DNA from: a gamma proteobacterium symbiont of Ctena orbiculata
Lineage (GTDB): Bacteria > Pseudomonadota > Gammaproteobacteria > Chromatiales > Chromatiaceae
Direction: 5' to 3'
Assembly: GCA_003058495.1 (NCBI GenBank)
Contig: QBVC01000042.1
Span: 1-32,414, forward strand
Length of the DNA stretch: 32,414 bases
Below are positions 14,801 to 24,205 of this stretch, one piece after another. The position numbers and the translations under genes were made by a program. The notes beneath the pieces were generated by a model. The model was not told the DNA's origin. It worked only from the letters and a program-made list of their open reading frames with translations, and did not search any database. The stretch's first letter is position 1; the number at the start of each line of letters is the position of its first letter.

Positions 14801-15538
14801 GCCGATGGTCTCCTGCAAGGTAAGGATGTTGCCGCTGCGATCCCGGACCTGGCCCAGGGTGGTGAGAAACAGATCACTGTCAGGATAGTGCGAGAGGGCC
14901 TCGAGAATCTCCTCTATATCCTCGCTGGCGATGAACGCTATCCTGGATGAGGAGAGATCGCTCAGTGCTTTACGGATCTCCCGCTGGATGGCCTGGTAGG
15001 TTCGCGAGGCATCGCCTATCACCACCAGATCGCCTGTGTTGTGATCCATCTCCGCCAGGAGTTCAAGATTCGGCATGATCTCCTTGTGTTCGATAACCCC
15101 GGTGATATTCTCTCCCCGAATCCGCTGCAATACCTGCTGATCGTTGACACCGGAAAAGAATACCGGGCTTTGCGGAAACAGGGTGGAGAGCTGGCGTGTG
15201 GTGAATCCGAGCGCATTATCGTCCGTGACATAGATGGCGGTCGGCTTGAAATCGCGGTATTTAACCCTCAGGTAGTCGCTGAACGCGCTGATGTATTCCG
15301 GTGTCAGGCTGATACGCTTGGTGTCGAGATACTCGGTCTCGATCACCACCTCACCGGCGTGACCATCCCTCAAGGCCTCCACAAACCCCCTGTGCTCGCC
15401 CCGGGTCCAGGGATATTCCTGGCTGTAGGAGTGGATGATCAGGATCCGCGTATTTGGGTCCGCTGCAGCTGATGGAGCGCCCGACAACCAGAATAAAAAA
15501 AATACTACAGTTAAATATCCGTATCGAAAACTCAACAT
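11891..15538 (-). CDS. Periplasmic-sensor/PAS/GGDEF/EAL c-di-GMP signalling protein
   Basis: About 1215 residues from ATG 15538, which puts the signal sequence [20 protein letters not shown] at the N-terminus; an in-frame ATG at 15598 would add 20 polar residues. In order: a periplasmic binding-protein-like domain of the ABC substrate-binding type ([29 protein letters not shown]; ~30-335), one membrane helix (~343-363), three PAS domains (~405-780), GGDEF and EAL. R-L-G-G-D-E-F is intact at ~856, with an RxxD inhibitory site five residues before it, as expected of an active, feedback-inhibited diguanylate cyclase. The EAL domain keeps EALIRWDHP (~988), [23 protein letters not shown] and E-T-V-A-E-G-V-E, so phosphodiesterase activity is likely too. 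The periplasmic ligand is unknown. It is divergent from mfd with a 153-bp gap. Confidence 0.93.
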   Translation of the reverse strand: MLSFRYGYLTVVFFLFWLSGAPSAAADPNTRILIIHSYSQEYPWTRGEHRGFVEALRDGHAGEVVIETEYLDTKRISLTPEYISAFSDYLRVKYRDFKPTAIYVTDDNALGFTTRQLSTLFPQSPVFFSGVNDQQVLQRIRGENITGVIEHKEIMPNLELLAEMDHNTGDLVVIGDASRTYQAIQREIRKALSDLSSSRIAFIASEDIEEILEALSHYPDSDLFLTTLGQVRDRSGNILTLQETIGRIADSGHRLIVSMEDAYVLEGVLGGYVTSSRGQGAAAAGLLIRYLNEGVVPAPITESPNEYLIDHRELARHGLELPAHIRDIATLLNPPETFYQRYRRVILGSLYILLGLLLISAVGFQGVLARKNLLIRQHAIKSRQQAKIALRAKQSLDEAQRVARQGSWEWDLETGKFRRSKGLKILSEICMEDDRDGLGLFKKGHSDTREQLLEAILAEVGKRGQGLEQIHHLKLCDGRELVMQETIRLVENREGEPGRLIGTVQDATEQYRAEALLRENEEKYRRLFEMSEDPMALIVDGQIVMANRAAARTLGFDEEQRMLGVNLLAMAPQRQPDGQSSRQKASEMIELAMEQGYRRFEWEYLLQNGSQLMVEVSLTRIPYDGGRALYCIWRDIMEIKQIEKALKQNSAYLDGILSSSERVAIIATDPEGYIQYYNHSAEHIFGMPADKAVGVNLLHIHRARGVDGKRNLFGLQRAREDGEYRFTLDMNRSDGLHHVDARISPIYQENQEFAGYMLMCEDVTEQLRASELIAYQASYDALTDLPNRRMFLDSLQKALARSRRHQHKAAVLFLDLDNFKNINDSLGHPVGDNLLRQVAKRMRSVIRDEDTVARLGGDEFVILMPQLEKDPDETASEVQLLADKIRHEMIKPYSVDGHDLHITTSIGIAIFPASEETPDDILRQADTAMYRAKESGRNAVRFFLPSMQRAADERLKTLNELRQAIPNNELCLFYQGQFDAEKRLAGIEALIRWDHPTLGLVMPGDFIPQAEESSLILELGDLVLHQALTQYKAWHSRYPRLRDVRIAVNVSALQFRQQNFIHGIERALGNTGADPSWLTLEMTESVLLEDYEETVARINHLKQLGVNFSIDDFGTGYSSLAYLKQLPVDEIKIDRSFVRDILDDPNDAALVDAIIALARQIGLETVAEGVENQAVFDYLAKYGALIYQGFYLARPCDAESFRKCLLCSENELLQV

Positions 15539-15691
15539 AAGGCTTCTATCGGTTGGCCAGCCGGATTCTTGAAATGGATCGGATAGAATATCACCCATCC
15601 TATCCTGAATTCGGCGTGTCGAATGTCAATAAATCCCATTGGGGATTGACCCTACGCCGGTGAGATGTGAGACTCGCCAGCTTTTCAATCC

Positions 15692-18600
15692 ATGCCATCA
15701 GACTTGCACCAAATGCCCAGAGAACCCGCGCAATTATTCTCACCTTTCAAACCAAAACTGCCCCGGGCAGCGGAGGAACGGCTGCAATGGGGCGGTCTTC
15801 ACGGCTGCAGCGCGGCGTTGGCGATCGCCAATGCCGCCAGCGCCTACGAGGGAGTCTTGCTGGTGGTGACCCATGATGTGCAGTCCGCAACCCGGCTGGA
15901 GCGTGAACTGGGCTTCTTTCTCGCGAGTGAGGATCTGCCAGTGGTCAATTTCCCGGATTGGGAGACCCTGCCCTACGATCTCTTCTCGCCGCTGCCTGAA
16001 CTTATATCCCAGCGTCTGCTGACCCTCTACCGGCTGCCGCAGATGCAGCGGGGACTCCTGATCGCACCCGTCTCCACCCTGATGCAGCGCCTGGCTCCGC
16101 AGCATTTTCTCGACGCTCACTGCCTGATAATCGAGCGCGGTCAACGCATCGATATCGATGAGACCCGCCGACGCCTCGAGCAGGGCGGTTATCAATGCGT
16201 CTCCCAGGTCTTTTCCCATGGTGAATTCGCGGTCAGGGGATCCCTGATCGACATCTTTCCGATGGGCAGCCGGCTTCCCTATCGCATCGATCTCTTCGAC
16301 GACGAGGTCGATACCATCCGCACCTTCGATCCGGAAAACCAGCGCTCCCATGACAAGGTGTCGCGCATCGAAATGCTGCCCGCGCGGGAGTTTCCCATGG
16401 ATGAAGCGGGTATCAACCGCTTTCGTCGCAACTACCGCGCCCGGTTCGAGGGGGATCTGCAGCAGAGCCTGATCTATCAGGATGTCTCCGATGGCCGCAT
16501 ACCCAGCGGCCTGGAGTACTACCTGCCGCTCTTCTTCGAGGAGACCGCAACCCTGTTCGACTACCTGCCGCAGCGGCACATGGTAGTCGAGCTGGCGGAG
16601 GTGAGAGACCAGGCCGCCAGCTTCTTCGCCGCCGTGCAGGAGCGCTTCGAGGAGCGGCGTCACGATATCGAGCGTCCGTTGCTGCCACCCCGGCAGCTCT
16701 TTCTCAATGCGGATGATCTGGCCTCCCATTTGAACACAGGGAACTCGGTCACCCTCTCCCAACACGAAATCCCATCCAGGAGTAAGGGCTACGCCGATAT
16801 CGTCAACTTCGACACCAAACTGCCACCTCCTGTCGCCTTCCAGGCGCGGAGCAGGGATCCCGCCTCCGCCCTGCGGCGCTTCCTCGACGAAAGTCCGCTG
16901 CGGGTGCTCTTCATTGCCGAAGGCGCCGGCCGGCGGGAGATGCTGCTGGGAACACTGCGTGATCTCGACATCGAACCCAGGGTGGTCGAAGGCTGGGACG
17001 GCTTCCTCAACAGCGACATCGGGATCGGTCTCTGTGTCGCGCCGATAGAGCAGGGATTGTGGCTGGACCGGCCGGGTATCGCCCTGATCACCGAAACCCA
17101 GCTCTATGGCGAGCGGGTGCGCCAGGAGCGGCGGCGGCGCAAGGCGAGTCAGGACCCCGAGCAGATCGTGCGCAACCTCACCGAGCTGCACATCGGGGCA
17201 CCGGTGGTGCACGAGGATCACGGCGTGGGCCGCTACCGGGGACTGCAGACCCTCGACGTGGGGGGGATGGAGACCGAGTTTCTGACCCTGGAGTATGCCC
17301 GGGGAGACAAGCTCTACGTACCGGTCTCCTCGCTCCACCTGATCAGCCGCTATGCCGGCGCCTCCCCGGAGAATGCCCCGCTCCATCGCCTCGGCGGCGA
17401 TCAGTGGGAGAAGACGAAGCGCAAGGCCGCTAAACAGATTCGCGATGTGGCCGCGGAGCTGTTGGAGATCTACGCCCGCCGCGCCGCCCGGCAGGGTGTG
17501 GCCTTTCCCGCGCCCGATGACGAGTACCAGGCCTTTGCCGCATCCTTCGAGTTCGAGGAGACCCCGGACCAGATGCAGACCATCGACGCTGTGGTGGAGG
17601 ACATGGTCACAACCCAGCCGATGGACAGGGTGGTCTGCGGCGATGTCGGTTTCGGCAAGACCGAGGTGGCGATGCGTGCCGCCTTCATGGCGACCCAGGG
17701 CAACAGGCAGGTCGCGGTGCTGGTGCCGACCACGCTGCTGGCCCAGCAACACTATCAGAATTTCAGCGACCGCTTCGCCGACTGGCCGGTGAAGGTCGAG
17801 AGCCTGTCGCGCTTTCGCACCGGCAAGCAACAGCAGCAGGTCATCGATGGACTGGGCATGGGTACCGTCGATATCGTGGTCGGCACTCACAAACTCCTCT
17901 CCCGGGAGATCAAGTTCAAAAACCTCGGCCTGGTGATCATCGACGAGGAGCACCGTTTCGGGGTGCGCCACAAGGAACGCCTCAAGGCCCTGCGCAGCGA
18001 GGTCGACCTGCTGACCCTTACCGCCACCCCCATACCCCGCACCCTCAACATGGCGATGTCGGGTATGCGCGATCTCTCCATCATCGCCACGCCGCCGGCG
18101 CTGCGCCATCCGGTCAAGACCTTTGTCAGCCAATGGAACGACAGCCTGATCATCGAGGCCTGCCAGCGCGAGTTGAAGCGCGGCGGCCAGATCTATTTCC
18201 TGCACAACGAGGTCGATACCATCGAAAACATGGCGCAGCGGCTAGAATCGCTGCTCCCCGGGATCCGACTGCAGATCGCCCATGGCCAGATGCGCGAGCG
18301 TGAACTGGAAGGGATCATGCGCGATTTCTATCACCAGCGCTTCAGCCTGCTGGTCTGCACCACCATCGTCGAAAGCGGCATCGACGTCCCCAGCGCCAAT
18401 ACCATGATCATCAACCGGGCGGATAAACTGGGCCTGGCCCAGCTGCACCAGATCCGCGGCCGCGTCGGCCGATCCCACCATCGCGCCTATGCCTATCTGC
18501 TGACGCCGCCGCCGGGCAGCATGACGGCCGATGCCAAGAAGCGCCTCGAAGCCATTGAATCCCTCGAGGATCTGGGCGCCGGTTTCACCCTTTCGACCCA

Positions 18601-19192
18601 CGACCTGGAGATCCGGGGTGCCGGCGAACTGCTGGGCGAGGAGCAGAGCGGACAGATTCAGGAGATCGGTTTTTCCCTCTATACCGAGCTCCTGGAGCGG
18701 GCCGTCGCCGCGCTCAAGGCCGGCAGACAGCCGGAGCTGGACAGGCCACTGGATCACGGCACCGAGATCGAACTCAACATCCCTGCCCTGCTCCCCGAGG
18801 ACTATCTGCCCGACGTCCATTCTCGCCTGGTGCTCTACAAGCGCATCGCCAGCGCCAGGGACGAGGGAGAACTCCGGGAGCTGCAGGTCGAGATGATCGA
18901 CCGCTTCGGCCTGCTGCCGGATGCGACCAAGAATCTCTTCGCCATCACCGGGCTCAAGCTGCGCGCCCACCCCCTGGGAATCCGCAAGATCGAGGCCGGC
19001 CCCAAGGGTGCGCGGCTGTTGTTCGAGGAGTCCCCCGATCTAGACCCCGCCAGGCTGATCGGACTGATTCAGAGCCGCCCCAATACCTACAAGATGGATG
19101 GGGGGGATAGACTGCGCTACCTAGCCGACCTGGAAGCGCCTGAGCGGCGGGTTGAAAAGATACACAGCCTGCTCGATACCCTGACAGCCTGA
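15692..19192 (+). CDS. mfd: Transcription-repair coupling factor Mfd
   Basis: 1166 residues, close to the usual ~1150. The N-terminal UvrB-like module includes [14 protein letters not shown] and [17 protein letters not shown]. The RNA polymerase-interacting region follows ([18 protein letters not shown]), then a RecG-like translocase with Walker [10 protein letters not shown] (~650), the D-E-E-H box (~750), [11 protein letters not shown], and [18 protein letters not shown], and finally the C-terminal TRCF domain. Mfd pushes stalled RNA polymerase off damaged DNA and recruits UvrA. The start is uncertain: neither ATG 15692 nor the in-frame ATG 15713 has a clear ribosome-binding site. It is followed on the same strand by csiV, a linkage also known from Pseudomonas. 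Confidence 0.97.
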   Translation: MPSDLHQMPREPAQLFSPFKPKLPRAAEERLQWGGLHGCSAALAIANAASAYEGVLLVVTHDVQSATRLERELGFFLASEDLPVVNFPDWETLPYDLFSPLPELISQRLLTLYRLPQMQRGLLIAPVSTLMQRLAPQHFLDAHCLIIERGQRIDIDETRRRLEQGGYQCVSQVFSHGEFAVRGSLIDIFPMGSRLPYRIDLFDDEVDTIRTFDPENQRSHDKVSRIEMLPAREFPMDEAGINRFRRNYRARFEGDLQQSLIYQDVSDGRIPSGLEYYLPLFFEETATLFDYLPQRHMVVELAEVRDQAASFFAAVQERFEERRHDIERPLLPPRQLFLNADDLASHLNTGNSVTLSQHEIPSRSKGYADIVNFDTKLPPPVAFQARSRDPASALRRFLDESPLRVLFIAEGAGRREMLLGTLRDLDIEPRVVEGWDGFLNSDIGIGLCVAPIEQGLWLDRPGIALITETQLYGERVRQERRRRKASQDPEQIVRNLTELHIGAPVVHEDHGVGRYRGLQTLDVGGMETEFLTLEYARGDKLYVPVSSLHLISRYAGASPENAPLHRLGGDQWEKTKRKAAKQIRDVAAELLEIYARRAARQGVAFPAPDDEYQAFAASFEFEETPDQMQTIDAVVEDMVTTQPMDRVVCGDVGFGKTEVAMRAAFMATQGNRQVAVLVPTTLLAQQHYQNFSDRFADWPVKVESLSRFRTGKQQQQVIDGLGMGTVDIVVGTHKLLSREIKFKNLGLVIIDEEHRFGVRHKERLKALRSEVDLLTLTATPIPRTLNMAMSGMRDLSIIATPPALRHPVKTFVSQWNDSLIIEACQRELKRGGQIYFLHNEVDTIENMAQRLESLLPGIRLQIAHGQMRERELEGIMRDFYHQRFSLLVCTTIVESGIDVPSANTMIINRADKLGLAQLHQIRGRVGRSHHRAYAYLLTPPPGSMTADAKKRLEAIESLEDLGAGFTLSTHDLEIRGAGELLGEEQSGQIQEIGFSLYTELLERAVAALKAGRQPELDRPLDHGTEIELNIPALLPEDYLPDVHSRLVLYKRIASARDEGELRELQVEMIDRFGLLPDATKNLFAITGLKLRAHPLGIRKIEAGPKGARLLFEESPDLDPARLIGLIQSRPNTYKMDGGDRLRYLADLEAPERRVEKIHSLLDTLTA

Positions 19193-19235
19193 GGCCATCG
19201 ATGTGTTCTCCCGCTGTTCGGGGCATTCGGTGCGG

Positions 19236-19315
19236 GTTTCCACGCCCCTGCGGGGGGCTCACAACCGCTCTTGCCGAGCTGTGCCATGCATTCCCACCCT
19301 GGAGCCCGGCATGGC
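19236..19315. repeat. 80-bp REP-like palindromic repeat, copy 1 (degenerate)
   Basis: The stretch runs from GTTTCCACGCCCCTGCGGGG through to ATGCATTCCCACCCTGGAGC and aligns along its full 80 bp with the copy at 20214-20293. The inverted ends are more degraded here than in copy 2. It lies between mfd and csiV. Confidence 0.6.
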
Positions 19316-19363
19316 CGGTTGCGGAAACCGGCACTGGGTCTCTCAGCTGCGCAATCCGATGGA

Positions 19364-19369
19364 TATAAT
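19364..19369 (+). promoter_or_regulatory. Candidate -10 box upstream of csiV
   Basis: A perfect TATAAT lies 38 bp before the csiV start. No convincing -35 hexamer sits 16-18 bp upstream (19341-19346 reads TCTCAG), so this is tentative. Confidence 0.35.
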
Positions 19370-19406
19370 GGTAGGCTTGCGTACCAACAACAGGCTAGGT
19401 TTTCCA

Positions 19407-20177
19407 ATGAGATCGATGCGGGTTAGATATAACACTCTGCTACTCTGCTCCCTGCTGCTGCAGCCTTTTCTGCTGCAGGCCGAGGATGCCGCCGGGGAGA
19501 GCGCACCGCCCTGGTACCAGTTCGAGGTGCTGGTCTTCGAACGCATTGCCCCGGGGGCGGGCTCCACCGAAGGCTGGCCCGACGATCCGGGCAGGCCCGA
19601 CTCGAGCAACGCAACCTGGTTTTCCAAGGGCGATCCGTTGAAGGGAGGCAAACCCGTCGCCTTCCGTGCGCTGCCCGCCGAGGAGAGGTCGCTGAGCGGC
19701 GCCTGGGGTCAGATGCGCAGATCCCGGGACTACCGCCCTCTCTACCATGTGGCGTGGCGTCAGCCGGTGGATCATCCCGACAAGGCCAAGCAGATCTACT
19801 TCTCGCTGCTCCCCGCGGACGGGGGTCAGGCCTCCGATTTCAACCCGCCGAAGCTGGAGGGTGTGCTGAAATTGAGCATCAAGCGCTATCTCCATCTGGA
19901 TGCGGATATCGTGCTGCATAGGCCCGCCGCTGCGGGTGATCCCCGGGCGAATCAAGGCAGCTACGGCTTCGCACCCCGCTTCAGACACTATCGCATGCAG
20001 CACAGCCGACGCATGCGCAGCGGCAAGCTCCACTACATCGACCATCCGGTGATCGGCCTGCTCGCCGTTGCTGAGCGCTACGTACCGCCAGAGCCGGAAC
20101 CCGTCGAGACGCCGATCCCGGTACCTACGATTGTGCCCACGGATAGACCGACCCCGGCTCCGCCTCAGGGGCAATGA
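19407..20177 (+). CDS. csiV: CsiV family exported protein
   Basis: 256 residues. The leader is MRSMRVRYNTLLLCSLLLQPFLLQA, followed by W-Y-Q-F-E-V-L-V-F-E-R (36-46), the hallmark opening of CsiV proteins. The C-terminal part contains RRMRSGKLHYIDHPVIGLLA and ends in a proline-rich tail (PEPEPVETPIPVPT). CsiV was described in Vibrio cholerae as a peptidoglycan-binding periplasmic protein that stimulates LpoA/PBP1a during exposure to D-amino acids; that role is borrowed, not shown here. The position right after mfd supports the family call, because the same neighbours occur in other gammaproteobacteria. ATG 19407 has AGGT upstream and begins the leader; the frame extends upstream through the repeat at 19236-19315 but not as plausible protein. 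Confidence 0.85.
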   Translation: MRSMRVRYNTLLLCSLLLQPFLLQAEDAAGESAPPWYQFEVLVFERIAPGAGSTEGWPDDPGRPDSSNATWFSKGDPLKGGKPVAFRALPAEERSLSGAWGQMRRSRDYRPLYHVAWRQPVDHPDKAKQIYFSLLPADGGQASDFNPPKLEGVLKLSIKRYLHLDADIVLHRPAAAGDPRANQGSYGFAPRFRHYRMQHSRRMRSGKLHYIDHPVIGLLAVAERYVPPEPEPVETPIPVPTIVPTDRPTPAPPQGQ

Positions 20178-20213
20178 CGAATGCCTCATAGGGTGGATGT
20201 TTGTAATTTGCTA

Positions 20214-20293
20214 GTTCCCATGCTCCTGCGTGGGGACTCATAACCCGCCTTAATTAACCTGTCGTATGCATTCCCACACTGGAGCGTGGGAAC
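20214..20293. repeat. 80-bp REP-like palindromic repeat, copy 2
   Basis: GTTCCCATGCTCCTGCGTGGGGA at the left end pairs imperfectly with TCCCACACTGGAGCGTGGGAAC at the right end (about 19 of 22 positions). The full 80 bp aligns with 19236-19315. It lies between the convergent csiV and pqiC-like genes and could form a transcript-end stem. The GTTCCCACGCTCC-type palindrome is a familiar dispersed element in gammaproteobacterial genomes. Confidence 0.65.
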
Positions 20294-20335
20294 GAGGGAC
20301 GCCCTTGGCGGCTGGATCTTTCTGCCTGCAGAAGC

Positions 20336-20353
20336 GGTGCGGCGAGCCGCATC
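20336..20353. terminator. GC-rich hairpin abutting the end of the mla operon
   Basis: GGTGCGGC (20336-20343) pairs with GCCGCATC (20346-20353) directly after the stop of the lipoprotein gene (read on the minus strand). There is no U-tract in the minus-strand reading, so it may be a stabilising 3' stem or REP-like hairpin rather than a classic terminator. Confidence 0.35.
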
Positions 20354-20968
20354 CTACGGCTGTTTTGCTTCGCCTATCGCCGCGGCAATCCGCTGCGCGA
20401 GCTGCCCTATGACACGACTTGACGCCGCCACGCCGGCGTCGATGCCCGTACCCGTAATCGGCTCCTCGAGCACAAGCTGCTGCATCTCCACCAGTCGCCT
20501 CTCTTGGGCCTGGATCAGACTCCAGCTCAGCTGCAGCCAGACTCTGTCGCCTTCGCGGTCGAAGCGGGTAATCTTCATGACCACTTCGTAGTCCGGCCTC
20601 AAGCTGCCGTGCCAGGGGTAGGAAACCACCTGCATATCATCAAGCCTTCGCCTGACAAGGTCGGTGAGCAGCTGGACTATGTTCTCCTTCAGGGAGCCTG
20701 CCCAGTGGTCGAACTCATGCAGCTGCAGGCGGTGAGGCGACTGACGCTCGATGATTTGCGGACGGTCCAGATAGTCGGCCAGGGTGATCGGTCCGATAGC
20801 GATCAGCTGTTGACCCGTGCGGGGCTTCAAAGAGACGGCATCAGCCCTGTCGAGATGCGCGTCGAGTCGATAAAAGCGTGTCGGTTGCGAGGGTCCGGCG
20901 CAGCCGTGGAAGAGCTGGGAAAGCAACAGTGCGAAGATCGCAGTTCGTACTCGGGTCGAATATGGCAT
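20354..20968 (-). CDS. ABC-type transport auxiliary lipoprotein (PqiC/YmbA-like)
   Basis: 204 residues. The leader ends at L-F-H-G-C, a slightly unusual lipobox with His at -2, followed by a soluble domain opening with RFYRLD and containing IGPITLADYLDRPQIIER, the characteristic strand-loop of the PqiC/YmbA family. In PqiABC this lipoprotein sits at the outer membrane and meets the MCE tunnel. The ATG at 20968 overlaps the mlaD stop (TGATG), and GGGGG lies upstream inside the mlaD end, so translation is coupled. It takes the place of the MlaC shuttle in this operon; no mlaC or mlaB gene follows. Confidence 0.87.
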   Translation of the reverse strand: MPYSTRVRTAIFALLLSQLFHGCAGPSQPTRFYRLDAHLDRADAVSLKPRTGQQLIAIGPITLADYLDRPQIIERQSPHRLQLHEFDHWAGSLKENIVQLLTDLVRRRLDDMQVVSYPWHGSLRPDYEVVMKITRFDREGDRVWLQLSWSLIQAQERRLVEMQQLVLEEPITGTGIDAGVAASSRVIGQLAQRIAAAIGEAKQP

Positions 20969-21978
20969 CACTGTTTCCCCCTCAATAAGGCCTCAGGATG
21001 GCGCTCCAGATACTCGGACATCAGACGAATCGATCTTGCCGCCGCACCCAGTTCACGCAGGGTGACCGAGAGTTCGGTCATCAGCGGTGAATCCTGATTC
21101 AGCATCCTGTCCGCCGAGGAAGCCGCCGATCCGAGTTGGGTGAAGGTGGCCTCGCCGCCGGCCATGGTCCGCTCCCAGCTGGTGAATGCCTCTGCCAGCC
21201 TGCCTTCCGTCTCCGCAATCAGCTGCTGCGACTGGGTCGCGGTCCTGGTTATCTCGGTCATCATCTGCTGTGCGTCCGCGAGGGTATTGACACTGCTGTC
21301 GATCAGCTGAGGTGCAACTTTATGCAGTTGTTGGGTAACGCTGTCGAGGCGGTAGATTATCTGGATCAAGGAGTCCTTCAAGCGCGTCAACTCCCCGCTG
21401 GCGGCCATCTGGTCGATGTTATCGAGGATCTCCGAGAGCCTCTGGGTAATCCGTTCGATGGGCACGGCCTCAAGCGCGGTGGCGAACTTCTCCATACTCG
21501 ACTGGATTGTCGGGATCTCCGGGTATTCGGCTTTGGTGCTGACCAGCCGGATCGGGGTGTCGGGATGAAAATCGAGTTCTATCTCCAGTTTTCCGGTAAC
21601 CAGGCTTTGCAGATTGAGCCTCGCTCGCAGCCCCTGTCTGATCAGATCGTCCAACCCTATCAACACCCCGCTACCGGTATGCACGCCATCGATTCCGACC
21701 CTGGCGTCGTCGATGCCGATGATTACGGGTATCCTGAATTCCTGACGCTGTTTGTAATAGGTAATTGACATCGACTCGACCTTGCCTACCCTGACACCTC
21801 GAAAATTGACCGGCGAGCCGACCTGAAGCCCTTTGACATCGCTCTCGAAAAAGAGAATAAATCGGGTGGACTGGTGTGTCAGACCGCCATCGGAGAGGAA
21901 AAAGATCGCGCCCAAACCCAAGCCCAGGGTAGCCAGTACGAAGAGACCGATGAGCGTGGGACTGACCTTTGACTGCAT
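20968..21978 (-). CDS. mlaD: MCE-domain lipid-transport protein (MlaD-like)
   Basis: 336 residues. One N-terminal membrane helix (LIGLFVLATLGLGLGAIFFL) is followed by one MCE domain (RFILFFESDVKGLQVGSPVNFRGVRVGKV … GLRARLNLQSLVTGKLEIELDF; ~38-145). The ~190-residue C-terminal region is mostly helical with coiled-coil character. Canonical MlaD is ~180 residues, so the helical extension is more like PqiB/LetB or YebT-type tunnel proteins with a single MCE ring. MCE proteins form hexameric rings that pass phospholipids between the membranes. It lies 5 bp after mlaF and overlaps the lipoprotein gene by one base. Confidence 0.9.
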   Translation of the reverse strand: MQSKVSPTLIGLFVLATLGLGLGAIFFLSDGGLTHQSTRFILFFESDVKGLQVGSPVNFRGVRVGKVESMSITYYKQRQEFRIPVIIGIDDARVGIDGVHTGSGVLIGLDDLIRQGLRARLNLQSLVTGKLEIELDFHPDTPIRLVSTKAEYPEIPTIQSSMEKFATALEAVPIERITQRLSEILDNIDQMAASGELTRLKDSLIQIIYRLDSVTQQLHKVAPQLIDSSVNTLADAQQMMTEITRTATQSQQLIAETEGRLAEAFTSWERTMAGGEATFTQLGSAASSADRMLNQDSPLMTELSVTLRELGAAARSIRLMSEYLERHPEALLRGKQ

Positions 21979-21983
21979 GGCAT

Positions 21984-22784
21984 TCAGCCTCCCGTGGTTG
22001 AACCGGCATCCGCGCCCCGGGTCAGAAACGCCTGCACCCTGGAATCACTGCTGCCTCGAAGCAGTTCGCCCGGGTCTCCCTGGGCGATCATGGTTTTGCA
22101 TTCCGCATCGAGAAATACCGAGTTGTTCGCGATGGCGAAGATACTCGCCAACTCATGGGTAACCACCACGATCGTGGTACCCAGACTCTCGCTCAGCTCG
22201 ATGATCAGGTCATCCAGCCGCTTGGCGCTGACCGGGTCAAGCCCGGCCGAGGGCTCATCGAAAAGGAGCAGCTCCGGATCGAGGGCCATGGCGCGGGCAA
22301 GGCCGGCCCGCTTCTGCATGCCGCCGCTGATCTCGGCGGGATAGTAATCCTCAAACCCCTTTAGCCCGACCAGGGAGAGCTTATAGGAGGCCAACTCGTG
22401 CGCCTGTGACGGCGAGAGCTCGGTATAGGTTTCAATGGGCATGGAGACATTCTCCGCCAAGGTCATGTTGGTCCAGAGCGCGCCGCTCTGGTACAGCACG
22501 CCCATTCTGCGCATCAATCCCATCCGCCGCTCCCCGTCCAGCTGCCAGAAGGAGTCGCCATGGTAGAGGATTTCACCCTTCGCCGGTTTCATCAGGCCGA
22601 TCAGGTGACGCAACAGGGTACTTTTGCCGCAACCGCTGCCACCCATAATGATGAAGATGTCTCCCTGGCGGATGGTGAAGCTGAGGTCGCGCTGGATGAC
22701 AAAATCACCATAGGCCATGGTCAGCTCCCTGACCTCGATATGGGGTGCCGCGGAACGGCTTGGCATGGGCGCATCGATGGACAT
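21984..22784 (-). CDS. mlaF: ABC transporter ATPase of the MCE/Mla lipid system
   Basis: 266 residues with all ABC ATPase motifs: Walker A G-G-S-G-C-G-K-S-T, the Q-loop LYQSGALWTNMTLAENV, signature I-S-G-G-M-Q-K-R, Walker B LLLFDEPSAGLDP and switch VTHEL. The Q-loop segment LYQSGALWTNMTL and MQKR are distinctive for MlaF. It powers phospholipid movement with the MlaE permease in the inner membrane. It starts 3 bp after mlaE and ends 5 bp before mlaD, so it is clearly part of the operon. Confidence 0.95.
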   Translation of the reverse strand: MSIDAPMPSRSAAPHIEVRELTMAYGDFVIQRDLSFTIRQGDIFIIMGGSGCGKSTLLRHLIGLMKPAKGEILYHGDSFWQLDGERRMGLMRRMGVLYQSGALWTNMTLAENVSMPIETYTELSPSQAHELASYKLSLVGLKGFEDYYPAEISGGMQKRAGLARAMALDPELLLFDEPSAGLDPVSAKRLDDLIIELSESLGTTIVVVTHELASIFAIANNSVFLDAECKTMIAQGDPGELLRGSSDSRVQAFLTRGADAGSTTGG

Positions 22785-22787
22785 GGC

Positions 22788-23918
22788 TCAGATCCCCAGC
22801 TGATTGAAGATCAGGGTTGTAATGGCGTCCCAAATCACGATCAGCAGGATCGCCGTTACCATCGCCGATGTGGTGGCATGTCCGACGGCCGATGAATTTC
22901 TGCCGCTCTGCAGCCCGCGCAGACAGCCGGACATGGCGATCACGATGGCGAACAGCAGGCTCTTTATCATGCCGCTGGCCAGATCGCTCCAGCCGATTGA
23001 ATCCCGGGTCTGAATCAGATACTCGATCAAGGAGATGTCGAGTATCGAGATACCTACAAGCAGGCCGCCGAAGATCGCCAGGGCGTCAGCCCAGAGGGTG
23101 AGCAGCGGCAGCATGATCAACAGCGCCAGGAACCGCGGCAGCACAAGAAAATCCACCACTGAGATACCGAAGGTCTTCAACGCATCGATCTCGTTGTTGA
23201 CCTGCATCGTGCCCAGCTGGGCGGCATAGGCCGATCCGGTGCGGCCCGCCATGATGATGGCGGTCATCATCGCCCCCATCTCTCTTACCGATCCCAATCC
23301 GACCAGATTGGCGACATAGATCTCGGCCCCGAACATCTGCAGCTGGACGGCGCCGACGAAGGCCAGCACCGCGCCAACCAGCACTCCGATCAGGCTGACA
23401 ATGGGTAGGGCGTCCGGGCCGGCCTGCTGCAGAAAGTGAAGCAGATCGATGCGTCGAAAGTTCGCCCGGCCTCTGAGCAGCCGCAGAAAGGAGAGCACCA
23501 GCTCGCCGGCGAATTCGGTGAACCCCACCGATTCCCGCCATGCCGCAAGCGTCGTTTCGCCGATGCGATAGACCCAGGAGCGCTGCTGCAGGCGTCGCCG
23601 GGCGCCCTTACGCTCCGGGACCTCCCCGGCGAGTTTAAGCAGCCTGCGGACCCCTTCAGGCAAGCCCTCCGTATCGAGATGCAGTTCATGCTGCCGGGTA
23701 AAATCGAGCAGATGCTGCAGCAGATTGAGAAACTGACTGTCCCAGCGAACCAGCTGTCCGGTATCGAGGGAGATTGCCTCGAGACCCGCGTGGGAGCGCA
23801 ACTCCTGTTTCAGGCGATGCCAGTCGTAGGCGATCTCGTGCAGTGTCCAGGCGCCCTTGAATGCCAGCACCGCCCTGCTCTCCGATGGATATGAGATTGT
23901 CAGTGAATCATCGAGCAC
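22788..23918 (-). CDS. mlaE: MlaE-family permease with N-terminal STAS-like domain
   Basis: About 376 residues. The N-terminal ~90 residues form a STAS-like domain (RAVLAFKGAWTLHEI … ISLDTGQLVRWDSQFLNLLQHLL). A linker follows, then the MlaE permease with GAVLAFVGAVQLQMFGAEIYVANLVGLG, REMGAMMTAIIMAGRTGSAYAAQLGTM and NNEIDALKTFGI, all typical. In the E. coli system the STAS protein MlaB is separate; here it is fused to the permease, explaining why no mlaB is found. GTG 23918 has GGAAA eight bases upstream; a TTG at 24014 would add 32 poorly conserved residues. It is the first gene of the operon, divergent from the response-regulator gene with a 287-bp gap. Confidence 0.9.
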   Translation of the reverse strand: MLDDSLTISYPSESRAVLAFKGAWTLHEIAYDWHRLKQELRSHAGLEAISLDTGQLVRWDSQFLNLLQHLLDFTRQHELHLDTEGLPEGVRRLLKLAGEVPERKGARRRLQQRSWVYRIGETTLAAWRESVGFTEFAGELVLSFLRLLRGRANFRRIDLLHFLQQAGPDALPIVSLIGVLVGAVLAFVGAVQLQMFGAEIYVANLVGLGSVREMGAMMTAIIMAGRTGSAYAAQLGTMQVNNEIDALKTFGISVVDFLVLPRFLALLIMLPLLTLWADALAIFGGLLVGISILDISLIEYLIQTRDSIGWSDLASGMIKSLLFAIVIAMSGCLRGLQSGRNSSAVGHATTSAMVTAILLIVIWDAITTLIFNQLGI

Positions 23919-24205
23919 GTATAGGTTTCCAGTTGGTTTTGGCGTATCTTCGTAAATGAACCAGTGCTGCGGTAGAAATATCAACCCCGCGCCTTTCGAG
24001 GTAATGCTCAACAACTCATGTTTACAAATGCGGGGCCGCTAAAGGCGTAGGCTTAGCTGCTAGTGTACATCAGGCGTAAAATTGTCACATTTATGTTTTG
24101 TAAAAATTGGGGAACATCCGATCAATTGCCGGGTTTCCGGATAAAACGCCAAGCCTGCGGCTGATCGCGTCATTCGCATATCAACAACAAATTTCGGTAG
24201 ATACT

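Noticed and set aside
15740-18205. Very long open frame (821 codons) antisense to mfd.
   Set aside because: It is a codon-bias shadow of mfd: no family resemblance, low-complexity composition and no start signal, while the plus-strand frame is a clear Mfd.
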